A stretch of 64,000 bases of DNA from Acidobacteriota bacterium. GTDB taxonomy: Bacteria; Acidobacteriota; Terriglobia; Terriglobales; Acidobacteriaceae. Position numbers and translations under genes: made by a program. Location: the NCBI GenBank assembly GCA_021778845.1, contig JAJYBU010000004.1, positions 1-64,000 of the forward strand, read 5' to 3'. Shown piece by piece: positions 8,676 to 17,103 of the stretch (its first letter is position 1; every line of letters begins with the position of its first letter). The notes under the pieces were generated by a model. The model did not search any database. It worked only from the letters and a program-made list of their open reading frames with translations, and had not been told where the DNA came from.

Positions 8676-10754
8676 ATGCTCCGCTCACCCCACTTACGCG
8701 GGCCACGACAGCCCAGCAGCATTGCGCGCGCCGCCGTCCTGGGTTTTCCACTGCTGATCATCTCCAGCTTTCACGTGGCAGCTATTCATGCTCAAGCCCC
8801 CAGCCCAGCCAACAGCCCCGCGAGTATCCCCGCTGGTGCCATCCCTCCGCTTCCGTCAACTCCTCCAGCCAGCCACGCAGCCCGTCCGACTTCAACGGCC
8901 GTCTCGCCCAAGCAAGCGCGCGAGGCCGAAGACGCTTATCTCGAAGGAGCCCGGCAAGTAAATCGCAAGAATCTCGCCGCCGCCATCCACTCATTCGAGC
9001 AGGCCGCGCACCTGAATCCCCACAATCAGGACTATGCGCTCGCCCTCCTCGTCACCCGCGAGAACTACGTCACTGAACTCGTGCAGCGCGCAGCCCGCGC
9101 CCACGCCATCGGCGACACACCGCAGGCCGACTCCCTGCTCACCGAGGCGCGCACGCTCGATCCCGATAACCGCGTCGTTGCACAGCACTTCGAGGCCCCT
9201 GCCACTGCCCTTGCAAATTCCGCAAACGCCATCAAGGGGCCAGGCCTGTTCTACTCCAGCATCGACCCGTCAAAATTTCCCGCGCAGGACATCGCCTCCA
9301 CCCTCCAGGGTCCCGTTGAGCTCACTCCCCTCGCTGGCAAGCGCGATGTGCATCTCCATGGCGACCCCCAAAGCGTCATTCGCAACATATATAGCCTGTT
9401 CGGCATCAGCGTCAGCTTCGATCCGTCCGTCGGAATGAGCCCTCCCATCAACCTGGACATGAACAATGTCACCTTTGACGATGCAATGCGCGTCGTCGAC
9501 ATGGCGGCCCATGTCATCGCCGTGCCCGTCCAGCCCAAGACCGTGCTCATCGCCAAGGACACGCCGGAGAACCGCGACTCCCTGATGCCGCAGGTGGAGG
9601 AGACAATTTATCTTTCCGGCCACACCAACGACGAGATGCAGGAGCTCGCTAACGTCGCTCGCAACATCTTCGACATCAAGGAGGTCACCGCCAGCGCGAC
9701 CGGAGGCTTCATGCTCCTGCGCGGAAACGAGCAAGTTCTCCGCGAGGTCAACGCCATCTACGCTGACATGCTCGAAGGCAATCCCGAGGTACTCTTCGAC
9801 GTCTCGCTCTACGAGATCGACAAAACGGTGGATAACAATATCGGGGCCGCGCTTCCAAATTCTGCGGGCGTCTTTAGCGTCGCCGCAGAGGCTCAGTCAC
9901 TGGTCAGCGCAAACCAGTCCATCATCAGTCAAGCCGTTGCCGCAGGCCTGCTCACCCTCAACGGCAGCCCACTGCAAAATCTCATCTCCGAAGTCGGCTT
10001 CCTGATCGCTTCGGGCACTGTCAGCGCGTCCCAATACACCAACCTGCTCGGGATCTTCGGTGGAGGCCTCACTCTTGCAGGTCTCTACCTCGGCTCGAGT
10101 TCTAACTTCAGCCTGGCGCTGAACTCAACAGACGTAAGCCTGCTCGATGGAGCCCAGATCCTCGCCGCCAGCCACCAACCCGCGACGTTCCGCATCGGTT
10201 CGCGCTACCCCGTGATCACAGGAACCTACAGCTCCGGTGTCACCAGCTCGCTCGCATCTTCGCTCTCCGGCCTCAACGTCAATGGAACCAGCGTCAGCTC
10301 ACTCCTCTCGCAGTATCTCGGAGCCAGTTCCGCGACCATTCCTCAGTTCCAGTACGAGGACCTCGGCATCACGCTGAAGCTCACGCCACAAGTTCTTCAC
10401 AACGATGAGATCTCCGTAGCGTTGGACATGAAGATCGAGGCACTGGCCGGCAGCAGCATCAACAGCATCCCCGTCCTCAACAACCGCGTTCTTACATCAA
10501 CCATCACGGTGCCTGGCGGCCAGACCGCGATGCTTGCCACGCTCGTCAGCTCAACCGAGATCAAAGCCCTCACGGGCTTGCCTGGGCTAAGCGAATTGCC
10601 TGGCTTTCAGGGTACTGAGCAGGATCGCCAGAAAGACTCCACTGAGCTTCTCATCACGATTACGCCACATATCGTACGCAATGGGCGCATGCAAGTCTCC
10701 AGCCGCCGCCTGGCTACTGCTCGCACGGGTGCTGGTACAGTAACCACCGAGTAG
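8676..10754 (+). CDS. Secretin-family outer-membrane protein (GspD/PilQ-like)
   Basis: This 692-residue protein has an N-terminal hydrophobic signal (LGFPLLIISSFHVAAIHAQA), a Pro/Ala-rich linker, TPR-like helices (residues ~85-170), a secretin N-type domain (IRNIYSLFGISVSFDPS), and a C-terminal secretin beta domain with EDLGITLKLTPQV, VPGGQTAMLATLV and ELLITITPHIV. Secretins form the outer-membrane ring of type II secretion, type IV pili and related machines. No pilotin, inner-membrane or ATPase partner is encoded next to it, so the machine it serves cannot be named. No strong ribosome binding site precedes the ATG at 8676, and the start could lie elsewhere. Confidence 0.85.
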   Translation: MLRSPHLRGPRQPSSIARAAVLGFPLLIISSFHVAAIHAQAPSPANSPASIPAGAIPPLPSTPPASHAARPTSTAVSPKQAREAEDAYLEGARQVNRKNLAAAIHSFEQAAHLNPHNQDYALALLVTRENYVTELVQRAARAHAIGDTPQADSLLTEARTLDPDNRVVAQHFEAPATALANSANAIKGPGLFYSSIDPSKFPAQDIASTLQGPVELTPLAGKRDVHLHGDPQSVIRNIYSLFGISVSFDPSVGMSPPINLDMNNVTFDDAMRVVDMAAHVIAVPVQPKTVLIAKDTPENRDSLMPQVEETIYLSGHTNDEMQELANVARNIFDIKEVTASATGGFMLLRGNEQVLREVNAIYADMLEGNPEVLFDVSLYEIDKTVDNNIGAALPNSAGVFSVAAEAQSLVSANQSIISQAVAAGLLTLNGSPLQNLISEVGFLIASGTVSASQYTNLLGIFGGGLTLAGLYLGSSSNFSLALNSTDVSLLDGAQILAASHQPATFRIGSRYPVITGTYSSGVTSSLASSLSGLNVNGTSVSSLLSQYLGASSATIPQFQYEDLGITLKLTPQVLHNDEISVALDMKIEALAGSSINSIPVLNNRVLTSTITVPGGQTAMLATLVSSTEIKALTGLPGLSELPGFQGTEQDRQKDSTELLITITPHIVRNGRMQVSSRRLATARTGAGTVTTE

Positions 10755-10764
10755 ATAGGTGGCA

Positions 10765-10793
10765 TTGCAAAAGCACAAGGGCATCGCTATACT
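10765..10793 (+). promoter_or_regulatory. Sigma-70-type promoter of tRNA-Gly
   Basis: TTGCAA (10765-10770) and TATACT (10788-10793) are separated by exactly 17 bases. The -10 box lies 13 bases before the first base of the tRNA. Confidence 0.7.
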
Positions 10794-10806
10794 TAGGCTT
10801 GGCAGG

Positions 10807-10881
10807 GCGGGAGTAGCTCAGTGGTAGAGTGCTTCCTTGCCAAGGAAGATGTCGCCGGTTCGACCCCGGTCTCCCGCTCCA
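10807..10881 (+). tRNA. tRNA-Gly (anticodon GCC)
   Basis: A complete cloverleaf is visible. The acceptor GCGGGAG pairs with CTCCCGC, and the anticodon stem CTTCC/GGAAG closes the loop TTGCCAA with anticodon GCC. The T-arm contains GGTTCGACC, the discriminator base is T, and CCA is encoded at 10879-10881. Confidence 0.97.
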
Positions 10882-10937
10882 ACAAACTCATCCTTGTACA
10901 CTTACCGCTCGCAAGAACGTACACTGCACACAACTCT

Positions 10938-10958
10938 CCGGTGTGTTTTGCGCACCGG
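10938..10958 (+). terminator. Hairpin between tRNA-Gly and tRNA-Cys
   Basis: CCGGTGTG - TTTTG - CGCACCGG forms a stem-loop between the two tRNA genes. There is no T-run after it, so it may be a processing or weak termination structure. Confidence 0.4.
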
Positions 10959-10992
10959 ATAAAGTGGTGGATAGGTTGATATGCAATTCAGG

Positions 10993-11067
10993 GGCGCGGT
11001 ACCCAAGTGGTAAGGGAGAGGTCTGCAAAACCTTTATGCGTCGGTTCGATCCCGACCCGCGCCTCCA
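10993..11067 (+). tRNA. tRNA-Cys (anticodon GCA)
   Basis: The acceptor GGCGCGG pairs with CCGCGCC. The anticodon loop CTGCAAA has anticodon GCA, the T-arm contains CGGTTCGATCCCG, the discriminator base is T, and CCA is encoded at 11065-11067. Confidence 0.97.
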
Positions 11068-11117
11068 ACATTTCTTCCATAGAATCAAGCGAATCAGTAG
11101 ATTAGACATGTTCCCGG

Positions 11118-11137
11118 CACACCTTGGCAGGTGTGTC
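11118..11137 (+). terminator. Intrinsic terminator downstream of the tRNAs
   Basis: CACACC - TTGGCA - GGTGTG is followed by TCTTTTT, about 50 bases after tRNA-Cys. Confidence 0.65.
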
Positions 11138-11592
11138 TTTTTCGTGAATCATCGTGTCTCTTCTGCAATTTTCTTCGGTTTTCGTGTAGGGGGGGCGGAC
11201 CAAAAGGGGACGGAAATGCGCTCAATGTAGAGAGCGAACGAGCCAGCACAGCGGTCCTGAACCTTAGCATCGAGCAAGGATTTGATATGGAACACGTTCG
11301 CGGAACAACCCTTGTTGCACTTGGATTCTGAGTCCAGCCATCTATAATTTCTGCCCTTTCGTGGTCTTGTTTCGGTGGGCGCTCGAAGCCGCGATCAGCA
11401 GGATCGAGATCGTCATCACCATCGCCGTATCGTGGATCAGCATCAATTGGATAGCAGCAAGGAACCACCATCCTGCGCTGCTTGCATATCCCACGTGGTA
11501 CAACCTCGAAGGCTGCGGTCGCTGCAATCCAACGCTCATTCGACGATTGGTGAGTAAAGCAGAGGCACACCGGCAAGCCATGAGCGCTTCGA
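11138..11592. other. Intergenic region, no supported gene
   Basis: These ~450 bases lie between the tRNA terminator and the stop of the GH9 gene. A minus-strand frame at 11342-11581 has a hydrophobic middle (WWFLAAIQLMLIHDTAMVMT), and two other frames overlap it. None has a recognisable family or a good ribosome binding site. It may contain a decayed membrane-protein gene, but this is not demonstrable. Confidence 0.4.
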
Positions 11593-14346
11593 CTACTGGC
11601 GTTGCTTCACCTCTTTCGTGATGGTGTCCGCTGCATTACCTGCAAGGATCCAGCTTGCCGAACCGGCAACCACGGCTTCATCCTCAAACCAGAGGAATCC
11701 AAAGTCATCGATGCACTCAGGAAAATCCGGTTTGATAATGACGTATCCGGGGATCACTGCACCCGGGATGTATGAGTTGTCGGCCCGGTTGTTGCTATAG
11801 ATCTTCGTCTTCGAGACCGTACCCACGCCGGCTACATACGAGGTGCTCGATACTGGATGCGTACCGAGAATGTAATTGACGGCCCGAAGCGTGTATTCGG
11901 GGCCAACCAGATCAGGGAACGCCTCGTGCAGGAAGTACATGCGGATTGCCATGTCGACCACGGCGCCCGACCCACCCCAGGTGCCAAGGCTAGGAGGTAC
12001 GCCAAAAGGAGTGGCCTCAAGCTCCTTATCCAAACCCGCCATGTACGTCTTTACCGCCTCGCGCATCTGGTCTTTTGCGCCTGCGTCCAGATACGGCAGT
12101 GCGCGAACTGCCGTCCATCCACGGAAGCCCATCTGCTGCGGAGTGATGACCTGTGGGAACAACTCCTTTAGGCGCGACTTGTAGGGCTCGGCGCCATGGG
12201 TGGCAATGGTCAACTCCAGAGCGGCGGCCCAGTCCTGCCCGACGCCAAAGCCGAAGCGCCCTCGGCCGCTTGGCGGTGCGGTTCCCACGCCGGAGCTGCC
12301 AGCAGGTGCCGAAGCGCTGGAGCTTGCGCGTCCATCGCGATTGCCCTGAGCGACTGCGCCCGCACCTTGCGATGCCGCCAGCACGCCGCCAGGCGCACCT
12401 GCCGGGACCTCGCCTCCGCCGATGCCGCTTTGAGGAAACGGCGTCGGGTGCGTCTTTTCGGCGTTCCACGCTTGGATTGCGGTATCGAGGCAGTCCTTTG
12501 CCAGCGCGTCGTCCCAGCCTTTGAGCACATCGGCTGCCGCTGCCAGCGCTGCGATGGCGTTCCACTCGAAGTAGGGATTGTCACTGGTGAAGATCCAACG
12601 ATCATCCGGCTTGCCGGAGTAATCGCCCTTCACTTCATTCGGACCAAGCTTCGGGTCATAGATGCGGCCGTCCGTCTTTGACGCTGCGTCTCCGAGATGC
12701 GTGTACTGCCGCAAATCCGGCTCGTGCGTGCCGCGGATTGCGTGGCCGATATTGTGATATTGCGCCAGGATGAGCAGCGCGCCGTGCTTGACCTGCTCCA
12801 CCGTGTCGGGGATGCCATCGGGCCGATGCATCTCGACCGAGCGCGCGGTTTCATCGACCGTAAGCTCGTCGTACTTCAGGTTGAAGGTGCGGTATGCCAG
12901 GGCGAGGCTTTGGATGACGCTCAGTTGCGCGGGTTCTTCGAGGTCGTAGTCGCCGGCGTCGTACCAGCCGCCCACGTTCATGCCGGGGATGTGATCGCCA
13001 CCTTTGTACTTTCCATCGATAGCCGTCGCCTGATTCCAGCCGTCGAACTGCTCTCCGACGACGGGCGCCATTCGCCCGTCATCGAGGTGCGAAGCGCCGT
13101 GCCACACGCGATACGCTTCGCGAACCGAGACGTGATCCATCTGCTCGGCAATGTGATGGTCGAGGCTGTCCTGCCATACGTTGGCGTAGGCGTCCTTCGC
13201 GATGGGGAACGGCGCCGTGCGCTGGTCTGCATATTCGATGACGTAGAGGCCAGGATCCCTGACCGAGGTGAAGTCAAACTTCGAATAGACATAGCGCAGC
13301 CAAGGTGTCGACGGCGTAATCGGCCCCTCGAACACCAGCTTGTACGATCCGTCCTCCATCAGACGCAGCACCTTGGCCGTCTGCGGGCCGGTGTACTTCG
13401 GATCGAGTTCCAGCACGGCAATCTTTGAGAATTGCGGGGCGTAGCCGACCTGGCTGTGCGCGATCATCGGCGGGCGCGTCCAGTTCGGAATCTGGTTCGG
13501 TCGGATATGCCATACGATTGCGCCGGTGGTCTTACCCGACGGGATCAACGAACGCAACACGAACCAGCCGTTCTGCGCGCGGTCGCGCCCATCGAACAGC
13601 ATCAGGTTACCGGTATCCGACTGGACATTGATCCGGGCGAGCGCATCATCAACTCCCAGGGTGATGGTCCTTCCTTCAGCGAAGGGCAGCGGCTGCGTGT
13701 AGCCCTTGGCTTTGTCCCAGTCTTCCAGGTAGTACGCCTTCTTCGGCTCGTCAGCCAGCGGCATCACTTTGATCATGGGATCGTCAGGTGTTCGCGGGAA
13801 GATGCCGGCTTTGCTTCCGTCCACAAGGTAGGCCTTGCCCATGTAGATCGACGGCAGGAACTCCAGGTTGAAGCCCGCCCGCCCGGCCAGCTTTTGAGGT
13901 AGCGGCTTGTCGAGGTTGACGCTGACTTTCACGCCACCCGGCTCCGCCTCAACCTCCAAGGTGTAACTGAGATCGAACGTCGGAAAGCCAAGGTCTGCTG
14001 TCAGCCGGTTGTTCGCCTTGTCTGCCTGCTTGCCTTTGAGCGTCGCCACAAGATCCCATTGCTCGGGAGTTGGCATGAGACGCACATCTCCGTTCGTGGC
14101 GATTCGCTGACCATGCAGGATCATCTCCATGGCCGTGTTTTTCTGGTCTACGAAGACGGGATGGTACGTGCTGTCGTAGAGGAAGACGCTGAAACCCTGG
14201 GTGTCAAGGTAGCCTTTGTCGTTCACCTTCATAGTTACTTGAGCGTCGATGAGGCGCGTTCCGGAGGCGAGGGCCAGTAAGACGAAAGCTGTAATTCGGA
14301 TGAGCATCAAGGGAAGCACGGTTCCTTTCAAAAAAGTTAAGTTCAT
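11593..14346 (-). CDS. Glycoside hydrolase family 9 (cellulase-type) protein
   Basis: This is an exported endoglucanase-family enzyme expected to cleave beta-1,4-glucans or related plant polysaccharides. A signal peptide (MLIRITAFVLLALASG...IDAQ) precedes a beta-rich N-terminal region, an Ig-like N-terminal cellulase domain (PPMIAHSQVGYAP, ARVLD-type strands), and the alpha/alpha barrel with GGWYDAGDYD (catalytic Asp region). The C-terminal catalytic-acid region is DDFGFLWFEDEAVV. A Gly/Ala/Ser-rich stretch of ~58 residues (coding roughly 12424-12250) interrupts the catalytic domain. The start is uncertain: ATG 14346 is used here, ATG 14307 gives a tighter signal peptide, and neither has a strong ribosome binding site. 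It is the last gene of the GH operon, about 40 bases after the GH3 stop. Confidence 0.88.
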   Translation of the reverse strand: MNLTFLKGTVLPLMLIRITAFVLLALASGTRLIDAQVTMKVNDKGYLDTQGFSVFLYDSTYHPVFVDQKNTAMEMILHGQRIATNGDVRLMPTPEQWDLVATLKGKQADKANNRLTADLGFPTFDLSYTLEVEAEPGGVKVSVNLDKPLPQKLAGRAGFNLEFLPSIYMGKAYLVDGSKAGIFPRTPDDPMIKVMPLADEPKKAYYLEDWDKAKGYTQPLPFAEGRTITLGVDDALARINVQSDTGNLMLFDGRDRAQNGWFVLRSLIPSGKTTGAIVWHIRPNQIPNWTRPPMIAHSQVGYAPQFSKIAVLELDPKYTGPQTAKVLRLMEDGSYKLVFEGPITPSTPWLRYVYSKFDFTSVRDPGLYVIEYADQRTAPFPIAKDAYANVWQDSLDHHIAEQMDHVSVREAYRVWHGASHLDDGRMAPVVGEQFDGWNQATAIDGKYKGGDHIPGMNVGGWYDAGDYDLEEPAQLSVIQSLALAYRTFNLKYDELTVDETARSVEMHRPDGIPDTVEQVKHGALLILAQYHNIGHAIRGTHEPDLRQYTHLGDAASKTDGRIYDPKLGPNEVKGDYSGKPDDRWIFTSDNPYFEWNAIAALAAAADVLKGWDDALAKDCLDTAIQAWNAEKTHPTPFPQSGIGGGEVPAGAPGGVLAASQGAGAVAQGNRDGRASSSASAPAGSSGVGTAPPSGRGRFGFGVGQDWAAALELTIATHGAEPYKSRLKELFPQVITPQQMGFRGWTAVRALPYLDAGAKDQMREAVKTYMAGLDKELEATPFGVPPSLGTWGGSGAVVDMAIRMYFLHEAFPDLVGPEYTLRAVNYILGTHPVSSTSYVAGVGTVSKTKIYSNNRADNSYIPGAVIPGYVIIKPDFPECIDDFGFLWFEDEAVVAGSASWILAGNAADTITKEVKQRQ

Positions 14347-14386
14347 GCACGGTGAGCGAGCCGCCAGAGGCGTGTGGACAAGTGCT

Positions 14387-17068
14387 TTACTCCGGCAGGT
14401 CAACCTGCCCTTCAATCTGGAAGTGTCCGCTCACGCTCGACGCGCTGGTGTCAGGCTGGCCCCCTCCAATGCTGACTATGTACTCCCCGGGAGCGATGAT
14501 CGGGCTGCCCGTCTCGGTGACTATTCCGAGGTCACGCGCCTTCAGCTCGAAGTGCACGTTCTGGCTCGCGCCGGCTTCAAGATGAATGCGCTGGAAGCCG
14601 CGCAGCGCAAGCTTCGGGGCACCCTTCACCGCGGGGAACTTCAGATAAACCTGCACCGCTTCATCCCCCGCCAATTTGCCCGTGTTCGTGACGGTAACGT
14701 CCGCTCCAACCGGCTGGCCGGCGGCGACTGGTTGCGTGGGAACGCTGAGCCCGGTGTACAGGAACGTCGTATAGCTCAGACCGTAACCAAACGGATAGAG
14801 GGGCCTTCCCGTGTAGTAGCGGTAGGTGCGGTTCGCCATACTGTAGTCCTCGAAATTCGGAAGATCGCTGGTTTCGCTGTAAAAGGTAACCGGCAGGCGC
14901 CCGGCGGGATTGTTCTTGCCGCTCAGCGTCTCGGCGACAGCTGCCCCGCCCTCTTCCCCCGGATACCACGCTTCGACAATTGCGTTCGCATGCGCATTGA
15001 TCCAATTCACGGCCAGCGCACTCCCATTCATCAAAACCACCGCAAGCGGTTTGCCAGTGGCAGCGACTGCTTCAACCAGGTCTTCTTCAGGCTGCGGCAG
15101 ATCGATGCTGGTGCGATCGCCGCCGAGGAACCCAGGCTCGCTCACCGGCATCTCCTCACCTTCAAGAGAGCTAGTGATGCCGACCACGGCAATCACCACA
15201 TCAGCATCCTTCGCCGCTGCAATCGCCTCCGGGGATGGTGCGTTGTTCACTTTCGCATAGATCAGTTCCACATGTGGCGCGTTGCCGTCCATGATGCCGA
15301 AGTTGATCTTGATCGCAACCTTTTTGCCCTTCTCCAGGTGAACCCGTCCACTATCCGCGGCGATCTCACTGCCGCTGAAAGCTTTCGCCACTTGTTTGGC
15401 GTCGATTGAGACGCGGGCAAAACCCTGCGCGCGTACTCCCACCAGGTAATCGCCGGTGTCATCAGGAGTCAAAAAGCCAGTCCATTCGACGCCGAAGCTC
15501 TTCTTTCCGGCGATCTTCGCCGGCAGATGTTCCGCACTCAAGTTGACGTTGGTCTCGGTCCGGCTGACGACTGGCTTCGTCTCGGAGTCAGGAGCGGGCT
15601 GACCTCGCCGAAAGCCTTCGCTGTACTCCGCCTTCAGGCCAGGCTTGCCGTCGGGTGTACTTAGCAGGTTGTCAGGCAGTGGTTTCTGGTCGGTGCTCAG
15701 AAACTGCGTTCCCGGAACGAAGGTGATGGTCGCATGCGGAAACTCAGCCTTGAGGCCTTCCAACATGGAGACAATGTGCGTCGGTTGCCCTGCGTAGTTC
15801 CCAATCAGCGGCCTGGTCTGTTCCGCGAGCGGGCCGACCACCGCAATCTTGCGGATGCCCGGCTTCAACGGCAGCAGGCCATCGTTTTTCAGCAACACCA
15901 TCGATTCATTCGCAAGCTTGCGCGCCAGCGCGCGGTGCCCGGCGCTATCCAGTTCCTTCTCGTCGATCTTTGTGTAAGGCACCATGTCGGGCGGGTCGAA
16001 CATGCCCAGCTTCATACGCGCAGTGAAGAGGCGGATCAGCGCCGTATCCAGCGTGCTTTCGGACAGATACCCCTGCTGCACGGCATCGATATAGGCCTTG
16101 TCGACGGGCTCGCCAAATCGGGAGGTGAAGGTTACGCACTCATTATCCATGCCGCGGATCACCGAAATCGCCAAGCCCTGTGCCTGGGTCGGACGATAGT
16201 GGTGGTTTGCTGCGACATCTCGCACGGCATCGCAATCCGAGACCACATACCCCTGGAATCCCCACTTGCCTCGCAGCTGGTCCTGCAGAAGGTATTGGTT
16301 GGCGCAGGCTGGCTCTCCATTGATCGCGTTATAGGCGCACATCACAGAGTCCGCCTTCCCTTCAACGATCGCCGCTCGGAAAGCTGGCTCATAGGTATCC
16401 ACTTCATCGTGCCGGCTTACGTCTACGTCAGCAAAGTGCCGTGTGGGTTCCGGGCCGCTGTGTACGGCGTAGTGTTTCGGCGTGGCAATCGCCAGGTAGT
16501 ACTTCGGGTCTTCGCCTTGCAGTCCCGTCACGTAGGCCACACCCATGCGACCCGTCAGAAATGGATCCTCGCCGTAGGTCTCCTGGCCACGTCCCCAGCG
16601 CGGGTCACGGAAGATGTTCAGGTTCGGAGCCCAGAAATCCAGGCCACCATTGATGCCGGTGTGCTTTTCGCGATCGTTCTGCACATGCTTGATGCGGCCT
16701 TCGATGCCAATCTGTCCCGCCATCGCATGAATGCCCGCAGGATCGAACGTTGCCGCGAGGCCAATGGGCTCTGGGTACTCGGTCACACCCTGGTTGATCA
16801 CGCCATGCAGCGCCTCACTCCACCACTGATACGCGGGGATGTTGAGACGCGGCACCGCCGCGGAGTTGTTCTGCATTTCCGAGGCCTTCTCAGCCAGCGT
16901 CATGCGGTGCACCAGGTCCGTTGCCCGCTCCACCGGGGTCAGCTTCGGATCCATGTATGGCAGCTTCGCCGTCTCCTGCGCGAATGCCACCCGCACCATC
17001 GAGCCAAGGCTGATCGCTGCTAAACATGCAGCGAATACAGTTACAAACCGTATGTCGTGAATCTTCAC
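14387..17068 (-). CDS. Glycoside hydrolase family 3 beta-glucosidase/beta-xylosidase with PA14 domain
   Basis: This 893-residue exported enzyme has a signal peptide ending near VAFA-QE. The N-terminal barrel carries WWSEALHGV, RDPRWGRGQETYGEDP, KHYAVHSGPE, and the nucleophile motif VVSDCDAV (Asp near residue 278). The SDCDAV and EALHGV pattern is closest to the beta-xylosidase-like branch of GH3. An inserted PA14 domain (about 490-620) precedes completion of the second domain, and an Fn3-like module closes the protein. It probably releases terminal glucose or xylose from oligosaccharides in the periplasm or outside the cell. It lies 35 bases after the GH51 stop, so it is likely co-transcribed with GH51 and GH9. 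Confidence 0.92.
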   Translation of the reverse strand: MKIHDIRFVTVFAACLAAISLGSMVRVAFAQETAKLPYMDPKLTPVERATDLVHRMTLAEKASEMQNNSAAVPRLNIPAYQWWSEALHGVINQGVTEYPEPIGLAATFDPAGIHAMAGQIGIEGRIKHVQNDREKHTGINGGLDFWAPNLNIFRDPRWGRGQETYGEDPFLTGRMGVAYVTGLQGEDPKYYLAIATPKHYAVHSGPEPTRHFADVDVSRHDEVDTYEPAFRAAIVEGKADSVMCAYNAINGEPACANQYLLQDQLRGKWGFQGYVVSDCDAVRDVAANHHYRPTQAQGLAISVIRGMDNECVTFTSRFGEPVDKAYIDAVQQGYLSESTLDTALIRLFTARMKLGMFDPPDMVPYTKIDEKELDSAGHRALARKLANESMVLLKNDGLLPLKPGIRKIAVVGPLAEQTRPLIGNYAGQPTHIVSMLEGLKAEFPHATITFVPGTQFLSTDQKPLPDNLLSTPDGKPGLKAEYSEGFRRGQPAPDSETKPVVSRTETNVNLSAEHLPAKIAGKKSFGVEWTGFLTPDDTGDYLVGVRAQGFARVSIDAKQVAKAFSGSEIAADSGRVHLEKGKKVAIKINFGIMDGNAPHVELIYAKVNNAPSPEAIAAAKDADVVIAVVGITSSLEGEEMPVSEPGFLGGDRTSIDLPQPEEDLVEAVAATGKPLAVVLMNGSALAVNWINAHANAIVEAWYPGEEGGAAVAETLSGKNNPAGRLPVTFYSETSDLPNFEDYSMANRTYRYYTGRPLYPFGYGLSYTTFLYTGLSVPTQPVAAGQPVGADVTVTNTGKLAGDEAVQVYLKFPAVKGAPKLALRGFQRIHLEAGASQNVHFELKARDLGIVTETGSPIIAPGEYIVSIGGGQPDTSASSVSGHFQIEGQVDLPE

Positions 17069-17103
17069 CGTGTTGCTCCTGTGATGCTGTGAGACTGCGG
17101 GCT

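Noticed and set aside
11342..11581. Minus-strand 79-codon frame with a hydrophobic middle
   Set aside because: It has no recognisable family, no ribosome binding site, and overlaps other equally plausible frames. It is kept only as a note in the intergenic entry.
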